Assembly (NCBI GenBank): GCA_033961575.1
Contig: CM066738.1
Span: 106,541,478 to 106,605,477 of the forward strand
Length of the DNA: 64,000 nucleotides
From: Aselliscus stoliczkanus
Taxonomy: Eukaryota; Chordata; Mammalia; Chiroptera; Hipposideridae
Direction: 5' to 3'
Shown piece after piece: positions 12,700 through 25,099 of the stretch. Every line of letters starts with the position of its first letter. Within the stretch, counting starts at the first letter, position 1. Made by a program: the position numbers and the translations under genes. The notes under the pieces were generated by a model, which saw only the letters and a program-made list of their open reading frames with translations, did not search any database and was not told the origin of the DNA.

Positions 12700-13020
12700 G
12701 ATAAATTATCTTTAACCATAAACTGACACAAGATTTATATACAAATTATATAAAGAACTTTCATGTTCAATAATAAGACAAAATTGTCCTAGGACTTAAA
12801 CATGTTCTTGACAAAAGGATAAATCAAACCAATGAATGGATGAAAGAAAATATGTTTAAACACCTCATCAGGAAAGTCCAAATTAAACTCATATTGAAAT
12901 ACCCTTCAGCTTGGTAAATATGAAAAATCTGGTGATATCAAGTATTGTGAGGAAATGGAACAAAACATACTCTCATTTATTGCTGATGACAATATAAACT
13001 GCTTCATGCACTTTGAGTAA
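12700..13020 (+). mobile_element. Old L1 fragment
   Basis: It is recognised by AAAGAACTTTCATGTTCAAT, CACCTCATCAGGAAAGTCCA and TTATTGCTGATGACAATATA, all corresponding to the end of L1 ORF2. It is strongly diverged and carries no open frame. Confidence 0.6.
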
Positions 13021-13320
13021 ACAGTTTTGTAATAGCTGGTATAGCTGAATATGTTTGAAAGTCATAGAGTCCAGATATTGCATGTCTATGTATATGCCCT
13101 ATGGAGTCTACAGAGCACACAGGAAGACATGTTAAATAACAGTCATAATAATATCAACAACATAACCATAGGTAACACTTGTACAGGGCTTATGTACTTG
13201 TATGCAGAATATTATTTTAAGTGCATCATAAAAAGTCATGTAGTCTTCAAAATGATCTCATGAAATAGAAAGTAATATATATCCTATTATTAATAAACAC
13301 ACACACATTAGGATCAGATG

Positions 13321-13325
13321 CAAAA

Positions 13326-13364
<39 letters not shown>

Positions 13365-13366
13365 AT
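13321..13366. repeat. (AAAT)n microsatellite
   Basis: About eleven uninterrupted units. Confidence 0.95.
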
Positions 13367-13571
13367 GGGAAAATTGAACACAAGTCAAGGTAGTGATTAT
13401 ATCTTTGATGGCTGATGTATGTGTGTGTTGGAGTGGTAGGGTTAGGGGGCTTCTAACATACTGCAGTATTCCATACAGTAGCTACATATATTCACTATCT
13501 AATGGTTTAAAATATATGCAACAAAAAGTTTAATTTTTGAATATTACAGATGAGGAGAATATGAATGTTCC

Positions 13572-13589
13572 TAGATAGATAGATAAATT

Positions 13590-13623
<34 letters not shown>

Positions 13624-13668
13624 AATGATATAGATATAGATAGATATAGATAGATAGATAGATAGATG
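13572..13668. repeat. (GATA)n microsatellite, interrupted
   Basis: GATA units with GATATA and AATT interruptions over about 97 bp, followed by TATG/CACA tracts. Confidence 0.95.
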
Positions 13669-13699
13669 TATATGTATGCATACACACACACACCATGTA

Positions 13700-14870
13700 T
13701 ATAATTGCTTTTCTTTCTATATTTTGTTTTAATATCATCCAGTATTGTCATGGTTATATGAAAGATCTAGACTCTTATTTGGGTAGCACATACATTGAAC
13801 AAATAAATTTCCTTCTTTCTGCATTCCAGGTTTTAGGGATAAAAATGGGGACATCTTGGGCTGAAAGGCAGGCATAAATCATGGAAGTTAGTATTAAGTG
13901 CTGAGAAGCCATGTGCAATTTGTCTTAACTGCACAGAGGAGAGAGCAGACAGCACAGCCTAAAGAAAATCAAGAACGACTCCGGAATGCTTTATACAGAA
14001 GATTGCAGTTACACTTGGACTTGGAGGATAGTTAGGAAATCTCCGGGTGATAAAGTGGGGAGAAAATACTAGCCCTGTTAACAAAATTCATGAGGAAAAA
14101 GCGAACAAGAAAGCAACCTAAAAAGCCCAGATATGATGTGCAGGTCGGACCTTCAGTTGGTTGCCATGGAAGAATTCCTTTTTTATCAGAACTGCAGTAC
14201 CGATGGAATTAATTGCAGGGAAGAACTAGGTTTCAATCAAGGCTAACCTACCTCTGATGATAGACTGATTTTTCATTTGATGACGGCCTTTAGAGAATAG
14301 CTACTTCTTGATTAGGTCAGGACAGTGTTGTTAAATCTATTTGCAGTTACCTAATAACTGTGATATTGTGTCTAGTGTTTGTAAAGAGGGATTTTTACTT
14401 CTTTCTATAATTTAGGAAACATCTATCTAATCTTGACTGTTACCAAGTTATTTAAGACATTCCCTTGCCTACTTCTTAAGTTGTAACTTCCTGAGGAGTC
14501 CTTATACAGCCATTAATTACATCATAAAAAACTATAGTCAATTTTCATTATATCAGCAGATATTTCTTTCCCATCATTTTTCCTGATAATAATCTCTGAA
14601 CAACAAGCTATTGCCCAGTTACCTAGACATTTGGGAGAAACTAAATTCAAGAGCATGCTTATTATGTTAAACAACAGAAGTAACATCTGCTGCGGGGACA
14701 AACACCACCCAGATCAGCAGTTTTTCTAGCTCATGTCACAGACAAATGCAGGTCAGTGGCTGTCCCCCAGTGACAGAGCTTCAGTTACCTTGCATTCTAA
14801 GGTTCCACCGTCTTGAAGTTCTTCACCTCTAGTTACGAGAGAGAAAGAGAGAAAACATGCGGATTGTGCA
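13700..14870. other. Intergenic, no gene recognised
   Basis: Mixed-composition sequence without repeats that I can name. Confidence 0.45.
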
Positions 14871-14879
14871 GGCCATTAT

Positions 14880-15215
14880 TTCTATATATATTTTATGGTC
14901 CAAAACCCAGTCACTTTGCTCACACAAATTACTTATATTCAAGGGGGGAGTGTGAGGTCATGGGGACCTCCAATTTGTCCAAGTTGTAGCCAAGTCAGAC
15001 AAAATTTGAGGGTAACTTGGGAACCTACTACTTGTGGTTGGCATTTGAAGTGGCAGTGGGTTGGGGGGGGCAGTTTTGTGGACTTGAGCCCTTAATCTGT
15101 GGGATCTGGTGCCATCTCTGGCTAGATAACAGCAGAATTGAGTTGAATTGTGGCTAATCAGCCAGTTTTGGAGAGAATTGTTTGGTGTGCAAAATGCCCA
15201 CACACATTTAGTGAC
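14880..15215 (+). mobile_element. Probable endogenous LTR remnant
   Basis: Phrases such as TATTCAAGGGGGGAGTGTGA, GACTTGAGCCCTTAATCTGT, GGGATCTGGTGCCATCTCTG and GTTTGGTGTGCAAAATGCCC are those of ERVL/MaLR-like LTRs as I remember them. The exact family is uncertain, and no internal retroviral coding sequence is seen. The region to about 15790 may belong to the same insertion, but I cannot show it. Confidence 0.45.
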
Positions 15216-16258
15216 TGCAGGTGTCAGAAATGACGTGTCCTCTCTGATGTGAAGGAGACACCAGGGAAGAATACCATAGTCAGAGAGAACTGGTTTTTGT
15301 TTTTTTTTGAAAAGTAGACAACTGAGTTTTTCCATTTTACTAGGAGTCCCCCATAAGGGGCAACTGATGCAGAAATACCTTCACCTGCATGCCACAAACC
15401 CCTTTCCTCCGCTCCCCCTGTTCCCCTTGGCAATGCTTAGCTGTCATTCTCCTCAGTTTAGAATCTCACAACCACCAATAGGCTGAGACTGGCGATGCTG
15501 TCATTTGGTCCTCCTTGAATTTTCATGCCCATTGGTGAACTTTGTTGCTTCACCACTTTGTCTCTGATTGGCATTGGTTATGTCTCTCAAACCTTCCAGC
15601 CTCCAGACTTCAGATGTCCGTTTCCTTGAACAGTGAAATAGGAAATGTATTCCATTCCATATCCAACTCTTCTATGGAGGAAAACCCAGACCAGAAATAT
15701 TTGGTCTTAAGGACTCCATTGTCCACAGCACCTTTTTTCCTCAGAATTGGGAGAGCACCCCACAGATAGCTCAGGAAAAGTGAGCGTTATTGCAGGCTGT
15801 TTCTCCCTTCCTGCTGTGTCTGACACTTCATGACCATCATCCTTCCCTTTACACCTTTTTTTCACAACATGGTGTGAATGAACTCTATCAACTAATTTGT
15901 CTCTGCTCTACCCTGACTTTGTACCTCAGGCCTCCACACAGGTCATCCACATTGCTACTCACATTGTGGAGAATGATTAATGTATTTTTCATGACTGAGT
16001 TGGCGTCCATGTTCCTTAGTCTAGTCAGATACTAGAGGAAATGCCACTAAACTTGGCCTAGTGGTAAACCAATTCTTAGCTCGGGATCTCCCTACTTAAC
16101 TTTTTACAATCTAAAAATGAAAAACAAGGTTTATTATTTCCATTTTGGGATAATGAAACTTAAACTCATAAAAGTTGGCTGACTAGATGGCATAACTAAA
16201 TATGTAAAAGGCCCCATATCTGGCTTCCTAGCTCAAATCCTTGCTTCACCAGTCATCA

Positions 16259-16260
<2 letters not shown>

Positions 16261-16320
<60 letters not shown>

Positions 16321-16368
16321 CTCCTTCTCTTCTCTCTACTTCTCCCTCTCTCTCTCTCTTTCATTCCC
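16261..16368. repeat. (CT)n microsatellite, about 59 bp pure, then imperfect
   Basis: A pure polypyrimidine CT tract at 16261-16318 is followed by impure CT/CCTT. It is complementary to the GA tract at 17262-17320. Confidence 0.97.
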
Positions 16369-17261
16369 TCTTCATGTATACAAACTGGCCCCAACCGTTA
16401 CCAATCAATTCAAAATCTGTATAGGAGACATGGAGTCATGGATACACATCTCTTCAACTCTAGAAAATTAATTATCTTAGATTCTCAAGAATATACCTTT
16501 ACTAAATATCTAATGTTTTATTCTTAATAAATTGTTATTACTATTTTATTTTATTTCATTTGCTTAACTACAAATGTGGAAAAATTAAGAATTAACCTGG
16601 ACAATTAATAGTTGAAATTTCAAGAGAAATATAATTTTCATTTCTGGAGTTACTTGATATAAGTTAAAAAAGAATTGTCATGTATTCATTTCATTCTACA
16701 AATGCTATTGCATTCTTTGACGGCTATATACTGAATATTGGATGTGACTACTCATGCCCGAGAGTATTCTTAACTATAAACGAACAAATTACATTAGTTC
16801 ACTCTCAACTTCATCAAAAAACCTTAAGCCAATATTTAACTTATTGTCACCAGTAAATTAGAGGAACTTACTGGACTAACGAGAAATATAAAAAACAGTT
16901 TTCAAGAACTACATAAATTCATATCTAAGACATAGAATTTTAACATAAGCAAACACTGATTATACTGGCAGTTTGAAATCCTAGTTATAGATGTCTTTAT
17001 CAAACATCAAAATTGCTTAACTTAGTTCAAATGACTACTGCTGTTCCCACTTTTCTCTTCAAATGGTCTTTCTAAACAGCAGAGGAAAGCAGCTGTTAAT
17101 GGGAGGAGGCTTTTACAGATTTGCCTTGAAGAGAAAAAAGAAAGCGATATACATTTAAAAAGAAAATATGACTATATTATGGTCTCTAGATGTGTATTTG
17201 ATTGAAAACTAGAATCCTACCTGAACTAAATTTTTAGACATTCAGAAATGGGGAGGATCAA

Positions 17262-17262
17262 T

Positions 17263-17320
<58 letters not shown>
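17262..17320. repeat. (GA)n microsatellite
   Basis: A nearly pure GA tract of about 59 bp, in the opposite strand sense to the CT tract 1 kb upstream. Confidence 0.97.
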
Positions 17321-17324
<4 letters not shown>

Positions 17325-17396
17325 GGTGTGATGCATGTTAGAAAAAGACTTGGTCCTTGAATAAAGAGTAAGTCTTAAAAAGATATAGGGACTCTT

Positions 17397-17507
17397 GGGC
17401 CGGCCCAGTGGCGCGATGGTTAAGCGCTGGCCTTGGAAGCCAGCGGCCCCGGTTTGGGTCCCACATATGAGGGCCAGTGACACTGCCCTCAAAAAAAAAA
17501 AAAAAAA
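17397..17507 (+). mobile_element. Short tRNA-derived SINE
   Basis: It starts GGGCCGGCCCAGTGG, has GCGATGGTTAAGCGCTGG and GGTTTGGGTCC, and ends at ACTGCCCTC plus A run. AAAAAGATATAGG repeats on both sides (5' copy about 17377-17389), with a few unexplained bases between the 5' copy and the element start. Confidence 0.9.
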
Positions 17508-17864
17508 GATATAGGTAGTCTAGATTTGAAATTGATAATGTCAAGCTTAATTTAACATAGTTTATATTTTTACATGCTAAGTAAATTAGAATGGTCTTGC
17601 TTCAAAATTTCCCCAATGTATACAGGGAATGTGTCATTTTTCTAAGAGGACTCGCATTGATAAATTTATGTTTTATAAAAAATAGGTATTATATCAGTTG
17701 CTTTATTGAACCACACAGAAAAAAGGTAAATGTATATTTGGAAAAAGATAAATAATTTATGTGTGAACTTCCATAAAATAAATTTTAAATGTACATATTT
17801 TCAAACACATGTGAACACACACACACTATTTAATGTGTCGTTTGCATCTTCATCTGTAGACGAA

Positions 17865-17985
17865 AAACTGCATAGTAGCTATTAGTAATCCCATTTTACA
17901 GGTGAGGAATCGATGGCCCAGAATGGTGAAGTAACTTGTCCCAAGCCATCCCACAAATCAACAGAGCAAGCATTATCATTTGAGA
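17865..17985 (+). mobile_element. MIR fragment
   Basis: CCCATTTTACAGGTGAGGAA, AGTAACTTGTCCCAAGCCAT and AGAGCAAGCA follow the MIR core and 3' consensus. Confidence 0.75.
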
Positions 17986-18615
17986 CTGCCCCCCTCCTAA
18001 GATCAGTGCAGCTCTCTACACTCATTACCCACACTGACACAATCGTGTCACCGCTTCATGTCACCCACAGCCTTTCTTTCTGTACTTGCAGCCATGATAG
18101 TGTTATAAGGCCCACTTCATCTACAGAGCCTCCCATTAGAATGAACTTTCGGTGAGTTCTTGAAAATCAGTGCCTTGTAGGGAGTGTCTCCATGAATATT
18201 TAAAAGATGGTGATTAAAAGAACAAAGCCTGTGGAGTGGTGGGCAGGATCATGACATCATATCAGGTGGAGTTGGGCCTCTACCCCTGCCTGCCACTTAC
18301 CGGCTTTATGGCGTGGTGTAAGTTTAGAATTTCTGAGGCAGTCTCCTCATGTTTGAAAACAGGATAACCATACCTATACCTTACAAAGCTTAAACCATCT
18401 GACGTATGCAAAACACCACACAGAAATGAGCCAGGAGCGTGACTCAATTGCTGTGACCCAGACAGAGCCAGGAAAAGATCTGAGGCGGGCAGAACTCTGT
18501 AGGTTACATGAAAATATCTACTAGGACTTTTGTCTGGCTAGATCCAAATAATATTTTATTAATATACAATTCAGTGCAATTACAATAAAGAGATTAGGGA
18601 AGCAATTGAGTTGTA

Positions 18616-18616
<1 letters not shown>

Positions 18617-18656
<40 letters not shown>

Positions 18657-18667
18657 TGTGTGTGTGC
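18617..18667. repeat. (GT)n microsatellite
   Basis: About 50 bp of GT with one TT interruption. Confidence 0.97.
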
Positions 18668-20654
18668 TGCAATGTCAAGGGGGTAGAGAATTTTTCCAAC
18701 CCATACAGTGAAAAAGAATTGGGAAAAAATAAGGTGGGTTTTGGTAGAAACAATGATGGAATAATAGTGTATTTGATATGCTGTCCAAATACATAACGAT
18801 GATTTACAGTCTCCTGTTCAAAGATGCTTATTATGTAGCTCAGTTTCCCATCAATGTTGAAAGTCAAATAACCCTGAACATAAGTTGCTCGCAGGTTCAA
18901 CATTCCAGCCTCAATTTGGGGGCAGGCAACTGTCTTCAACTTGCTAGAGATGATAAAATGATTTCCTGGACATATCTTTAATCTTGGAAAGATTAATAAT
19001 TATATATAAAGATAAAAATATATAAACCAATGGATTTTATTAGCTATTGGCAAGATTAGGGATACAGTTTTAATTATTGGAACAACGTGCATATATTTGG
19101 CCTTGGAAAGCCTGTAATGTTTAATAAATTTGTTATTCTAGAGATTCTGAAAGATTAGTCTTGATATTTCAATTTTAAAATGGCTAGTTAAGTAACCAAT
19201 CCAAAGTTGTCACAGCAAGTAGGATGGTATCACAGCATCTTGACAATGTTTTAAAGAATACTGACATGGTTAAAAGAACCCCCAACTCACTATGCTTAAA
19301 ATGTTTCATTTATTAGATCTACAAGATTTGTTTAAATTTTGGGAAAGTTTTGCTTTTTGTGTCAGTATGTAAATACTTAAAAACAAAATTGAATGAAAAC
19401 ATTTTATCTGAAAATATAATTTATCTGAAGGAATATAATCACTAAGTTATAAATAAAGTGACTAAAATAATGAGATTTTTTTAGTTGAAAGAGAAGCTGA
19501 TGTATTTTTTATGATGTTTCACTTTAATCAAACAATAGTAATTTGTCTCTCAAATAACTGCAGACAGTCTTTTCTGTAATGAAAGTTTCTCTCAGAGAAA
19601 AATCAAACTACTGAAAACCCATTGGATAAATATTAGTTTCTTTTCATTTCTTTCTTATCACACTACCATGATTTGACTGTTTCATTTTAAATTGTTTCAT
19701 ATTATCCTGTAACTGGATAGATAAAATGGTCAATATCTATAAAAATCCATGAGCAGTAAAAATAATATAAAATGTCAAAATTAGTTTCCAAGGGGATATA
19801 GGCTGTGTCTAACTTGATTATATTTATGGCCTCCATATCTAATTTAATTGATTTCATATAAAATGATATTAAAATTATTTACTGACCTATGATGTGAAAT
19901 GGCAGTTCTGAAGTGAGCTGATTTGTCTTCTGATTAGACAGCATGCAAAAGAGACTGGAATTTTGAGCTTTCCGGCACGCTAGGGAGAAAGATAGAAAGA
20001 GGTTTTCTGTGAGGAGGCAGCAGGCTGGAATTTAATCCCATATTAAATTTTAACATTACCTGCACCATGCCAAAATTACCCCTGAAATACACCCCACAGG
20101 TTAGGAAAGGATTATGTCACATCACAATCTTTTACTAATGGTGCTTAGAAACCGGAGAGAAGACTGTCCAAATTTAGGACAAATCAAGCAGACAGGAAAT
20201 ATCAGGCTGCAGACGTGCAGATTAGATTAGCAATTTGTATCAAGAGAAAGCAGGAGAGGTGACAAGTCACAACTGAAAAACAGATGAGCCCCAGTGGAAT
20301 CCTGTGAAAATCCTGAGAAATCAGAAATGCTGGGAGGTCACTGAGATCATATACATTAGACAGCATCAATAGTCAAATTACAGATTTCTGCTCAAAACAA
20401 AGAGTAAAACCACAGAGAGTTGGGTATCATAAAACATTCCATTATAGGAACATCCTTATGCAAGCCCAAACATCTAGCTTTACAAGTGGACTGTTTAAAT
20501 CCTAGGAACATTTATCTTGAAGATATTAGTAGATCTGGCATATTAAATGTAGAACCAGTTACAAATCAGCGTATTGGACTCCAGTCCCAGATGTTTCTAA
20601 TTATGTGACAAAAAGCAAATCTCTAAGCCTGTATTTCTTTTACTAGGAACATAG
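18668..20654. other. Intergenic, nothing recognised
   Basis: AT-rich, without named repeats. It could contain conserved noncoding elements, but this cannot be judged from one sequence. Confidence 0.4.
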
Positions 20655-20825
20655 ATAGTAATTGCTTAAAACATGCTAGCTGCTGTTCTAAGACATTCTG
20701 TTATATAAACCCTTTGACATGTTGGGGAAACTGAGAGGCGGAGATATTAAGTAACTGGCCTGTGGGCGTGCACTGTAGAGGCAAGATTTGAACTCAGGAA
20801 GCTTGGCACCAGCCAAATGGAGAGC
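20655..20825 (+). mobile_element. MIR element
   Basis: CTAGCTGCTGTTCTAAGACA, GGGGAAACTGAGAGGCGGAG, TATTAAGTAACTGGCCTGTG and AGATTTGAACTCAGGAAGC follow the MIR consensus order. It is one of the better-preserved MIR copies in the window. Confidence 0.8.
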
Positions 20826-21369
20826 ACGCCCTGTTTTACTTGTTGTGAAGCTTCATTCCTTCTTGACCACAACAACCCTTTGCTTAGTTCCTGAGACCTG
20901 GTTGATGACAAGGGTTCACACGGTCCCATCCTTGATCTTGTAGAGGACATCATTGCAGAAGAAAAAGATCTTCTCACACAGGCTTTTCTACATAGATGCC
21001 AGGTTTTATTGGGAACATATTTCCTCATTTATAGATTATAGATTCTGGTGTAAAGGAAAACAAGTATTGCTATCATATTTGTAAACACTCAGATAATTTT
21101 TCATTGTTCCTCTCCTTATTTTGCATAGATTAGACCAACATCCTATGTATTTATTAAAAAAACAAAAAAACAAAAAAGTATGTAAAGCAGCTGTTACCAA
21201 AATAAATAATATGAAACCAAAACTAGTTGAACAAGCAATAGAGTAGATTACTACAGTTTAGTTTACTTGTATATGCCCTGCCTGTTTTCTAACATATTTT
21301 AAGACAGTTAAAATATTACATATTATTCCCAAGTTTTAGAACTGACCTTAATAGAGTTCTAAAAATTTG

Positions 21370-21840
21370 TATTTATAATCCACCCAAATGCTGGTTTGTC
21401 TTTCTCCACAATGGGTTTTGACAGTTTGAATGAATCAACTGATTTATATTTCTAGTGAAATGACCAGTCTGTTGGAGGGCAGAAAGGGGTACTCCCAACC
21501 CACTGCAGTGGTTTCCAGGGGGAGTGCCGGTCACTGGCTGTACTGGGAGAGGAGGACTGGCCCTCAACACACACTCTAGTGCCCCCAAGATTAAATGCTC
21601 GAATGCACTCCTCCGTGCAGAACATACTTTAAGGACGGGTTCTTAGGGGAGGTTCCCAGCACCATTTGAGGCTGGATAGGAAACTGCCTGTATCTAGTCC
21701 TAAGGATTAGGGAGCCCATTTGTGACACACTCCTCCAATCCACCCATTCCCATTAATAAAGCTGCCATTTCAGTCTCTAGCTGCCTATTCCTCTGTGTTC
21801 CCTCTCTTTCACGCTTTCTCTCAATAGAATCAGAGCTTAA
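21370..21840 (+). mobile_element. Possible old LTR remnant
   Basis: The C-rich body ends with a TTAATAAAGCTGCCATTTC-type polyA signal followed by TCTCTAG and CT-rich sequence, which looks like the R/U5 end of an endogenous retroviral LTR. No internal genes or primer-binding site are seen. This is a weak call. Confidence 0.3.
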
Positions 21841-22063
21841 GCAGGGAAGTAGAAAAGCAATGTATTATCCTCCTCAAATAAAGTTGTAGATTAAACCTCA
21901 AAGTTTTTCACTGTACAATATAAGCATATATCCATATGTACATATGTCATACATATATATATATATATATATATAAAATATACAATTATTTGGAATCATT
22001 TGCTAAGCTACAACTTGTGCTATCACAATAGAATGATGGAAGGGACCCTATTATCAAGAATCT

Positions 22064-22250
22064 GGGGAGGCCGGTTGGCTCAGTTGGTTAGAGCACAGAG
22101 CTTGTAACACCAAGGTTGCCAGGCCAATCCCCATATGGGCCACTGAGATGTGCCCTCCACAACTAGATTGAAACAACTACTTGACTTGGAGCTGATGGGT
22201 CCTGGAAAAACACACTGTTCCTCAGTAAAATTAAAAAAACAAACAAACCC
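22064..22250 (+). mobile_element. tRNA-derived SINE of a different (Rhin-1/Ves-like) type
   Basis: The head GGCCGGTTGGCTCAGTTGG, with TTAGAGC and CCAATCCCCATATGGGCC, is tRNA-like but different from the short SINEs. The body reads CCTCCACAACTAGATTGAA, ACTTGACTTGGAGCTGATGG, GTCCTGG and CACACTGTTCC, ending in an A/C-rich tail. The flanks share only a short GAATCT, so the duplication is uncertain. The body and tail resemble bat SINEs of rhinolophoids. Confidence 0.8.
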
Positions 22251-22309
22251 GGAATCTAATAATTCATCAGCAATGACAATAATGGTCTTAAATACAAGAT
22301 GAAATGTAT

Positions 22310-22815
22310 GCTAATAAGCAGGATGATGCCCCTCTAAGATGTCCACGCACTGACTCCAGAACCTGTGATTATGTTAGGCTACCTGGCAAAGGACAACTAA
22401 GGTTTCAGGTAGAATTAATGTGGCTAATTAGCTGACTTTGAGATAGGGGGATTATTCTGGGTTATCTGGGTGGGCCCAATGTAATCACAAAAATTCTTAC
22501 AAGTAGAAGAGGCTGACAGAGGAGGGAGAATTAGAGAGAGGGCAGTGTGAGAAAAACATGGCCCAACTTTGAGGATGAAGAAATGGGGATATGAGCCAAA
22601 GAATATGGGTGTGGCCTCTAGAAGCTTGAAATGCAAGGAAACAAAATTTCCCCTAGAGACTGTAGGAAGAAACATAGGCCTACCAACATTTTGATTTTAA
22701 TCCACTGAGACCCGTTTCAGACTTCTGCCCTCTATAATTAAAAGATAAGAAATTTGTTTTCTTTTAAGCCACCAAATATACGATAATTTGTTATAGCAGT
22801 CATAATGACCATATA
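22310..22815 (+). mobile_element. MLT1-like MaLR LTR remnant
   Basis: CAGAACCTGTGATTATGTTA, GGGTGGGCCCAATGTAATCA, CAGACTTCTGCCCTCTATAA and TTTTAAGCCACCAAATATAC match the order of MLT1-type LTRs, which end in a GTTATAGCAG segment. It is old and diverged and has no coding part. Confidence 0.75.
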
Positions 22816-23550
22816 AATATTCAAAATTCTATGAAAGCACAGAAAAGGGAGTACCTAGTTCTGCAAGGGTGCTTAATGAATATTGGCCAGAATTAAAAGT
22901 CATTCATGAGCAGAAATTTTCTATCATTTTACGTATGATTTTATTAAGATTTCCACCATTATAAGCCTCATTGCTCATCATATATTAAAAGATTTAAATT
23001 CAAGTGGCAACAGTTTGTAGATGGGCAATTTGTATAACTCATGAATCCCCTGGGATTCTGCATGAGATGATTTTGTGTCTGAACTACATGAAACTAAAAG
23101 CAATTTGGGCACATCTTTTAAAAAGTGTTTAAATAAATATCATGATTTATAAACTCTGCCAAGAACTGTCAAAAGAAGCAAGAAACATGAACACTTTTTA
23201 ATACCAGATGTGAAGCAGTTTCTTCTAGAGTGAAGTCAAAATACATTAGTGACTCAGCACTGTGACAGCTAGTACCCTGGAGATTATCTCTTTAAAGTGC
23301 AGAGAGAGACTGAGGAAATTAATGATGTTTGTGCAGGATGCAACGGAAATGTCTGCATTTAAAATACTGGAATAATATTTCCTAGCAGACAGTCACATTT
23401 TCAAATTTGCTAATATAGTATAGTAAGAAATGCTAATGTGCCTTTTGAATCTACCATTCAGCATTGCCAACTGATCAGAGCATCAAATACAGTTTGCCCT
23501 GTACTAAATGTTTGAATTTTTATAATCATCTTAATACTTCCATACCTGGA

Positions 23551-23554
<4 letters not shown>

Positions 23555-23599
<45 letters not shown>
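23555..23599. repeat. (CA)n microsatellite
   Basis: About 22 CA units, lying 54 bp upstream of a SINE. Confidence 0.97.
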
Positions 23600-23601
<2 letters not shown>

Positions 23602-23652
23602 CAATTAATCTTGATTTTGCATAGTTGTGAAAAATTACTTCACAACACAACT

Positions 23653-23761
23653 TTTTTTTTTTTTTTTGAGGGCAGTGTCACTGGCCCTCATATGTGGGAC
23701 CGAACCAGGGCCGCTGGCTTCCAAGGCCAGCGCTTAACCACCACGCCACTCGGCCGGCCCC
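23653..23761 (-). mobile_element. Short tRNA-derived SINE
   Basis: In plus-strand order it is a T run, GAGGGCAGTGTCACTGGCCC, GGGACCGAACC, GCGCTTAACCACCACGCCAC and TCGGCCGGCCC. AACACAACTTT duplicates at 23644-23654 and 23763-23773. It is full length compared with the other copies. Confidence 0.92.
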
Positions 23762-23774
23762 CAACACAACTTTA

Positions 23775-25099
23775 ATAGACTGTTTTGAATTTTTCCCATC
23801 AAGGGTCCATACTAGAAAAACATGAAATCAATTTATTTTATTAAAGTATAACCTAAATTTAATTAACTTTACAAGATTAATGGTTAGTACACACTACTGA
23901 TTAAGGATCGCAGGTACATTAAAAAAACAAACACCAAATCTCTTACTTTTTGTTAGATAAATGTGAATTCTCTAAAGCCACTCAATTTACTTCAAATTCT
24001 TTTCTTTCTGTTCAGTCCACATACCTCTCTGAGGCTGGCTTTTCCACCATAAGTGCTATGAAATCAAAACACAGAGGTTAAGATAGACATTAACCTCTAT
24101 TGGTGGCATTGTCTTTTATCTAAACTAAATTGGATAAATCAACTAGCAAAATGCAAGCCACCTGTCACTTTAAAAATGTTAGTGACATACACAGCATTGA
24201 TTCCAAGTGTGAGTGTAGGAGTTTTACCATGGGCGTTTGTATTTCTCTCATAACTTTTGTTTCATTAAACTACAAGAACAACAAAACGTTACATTATAAT
24301 AATATTTTCTATATTAATTACTCATGTGCACAATTTCAATGAATAATGTGTATAGTTTTTGCAACCCTTTTTTTCCTAACGCTATGCTTAATATAATTAT
24401 TAAAATGTGATTTTATGTCTGTTGAATCTAACAGTAAAATGACTCCAGTTTCATTTCTCTTTTATAATTCACTTTTCTGGCAGTTTTTACATGTATTTTT
24501 ACTTAGTATTACACAAAAGCATATGTCACTGACAACTGGAAATTAAAAAGCAAAATTGTCCCTTACCACAGATTTTGGCAAACTCCTGCAAAATCCACTC
24601 CACATTAAAGATAAGGAAAAGTAGGCAAAGGAAGATTAATAGTTTTTTCACATAAAAATCAACTTGTATGTTAGCTAGAGGCCCAAGGAAGGTTAATAAA
24701 TATAAAATGACAAAGTGGGGGTTGTCTTTAACAAAATCCTTTAGTGTGTTGGCTCTTAGCCATCTTGTTAAAAACTTAATAAACAAGAGGAAGACACAAA
24801 AAGATCATGGATTTAATATTTGTAGGAGGCAGCAAGCTGGTAGTAATAACTAAAGCAGTAGACACAAAATCAAGGGAGAAAAAATGGTTTTGACCAATCA
24901 GATATGCTATGCAGAAATCCAGACAAAAATTTTGAGAAATTGAACAGAAGTCTCGTACTTTTCCAAACTCACTGGCATTATTTCATAGAAGAGGAAACCT
25001 CTTTTCTAGTAGATCCTTTAAAACAAATCTGGAGATGTGAATTAGATGTATATGGACATTGGCATTAGCAGGATGAATTTCCCCCAAATTCTAACAAAA
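23775..25099. other. Intergenic, nothing recognised
   Basis: AT-rich, with no domain-bearing frame. Confidence 0.45.

Noticed and set aside
13321..13668. CRISPR-like regular repeat
   Set aside because: Simple tetranucleotide microsatellites in a mammalian genome, with no spacers.
14880..15790. Intact endogenous retrovirus
   Set aside because: Only LTR-like wording is seen. No gag, pol or env frame or primer-binding site could be supported.
16241..16471. Frame encoding a Ser-Leu repeat peptide
   Set aside because: It is a translation of the CT microsatellite.
23464..23775. 103-codon plus-strand frame
   Set aside because: It is a translation of a CA microsatellite followed by an antisense SINE.
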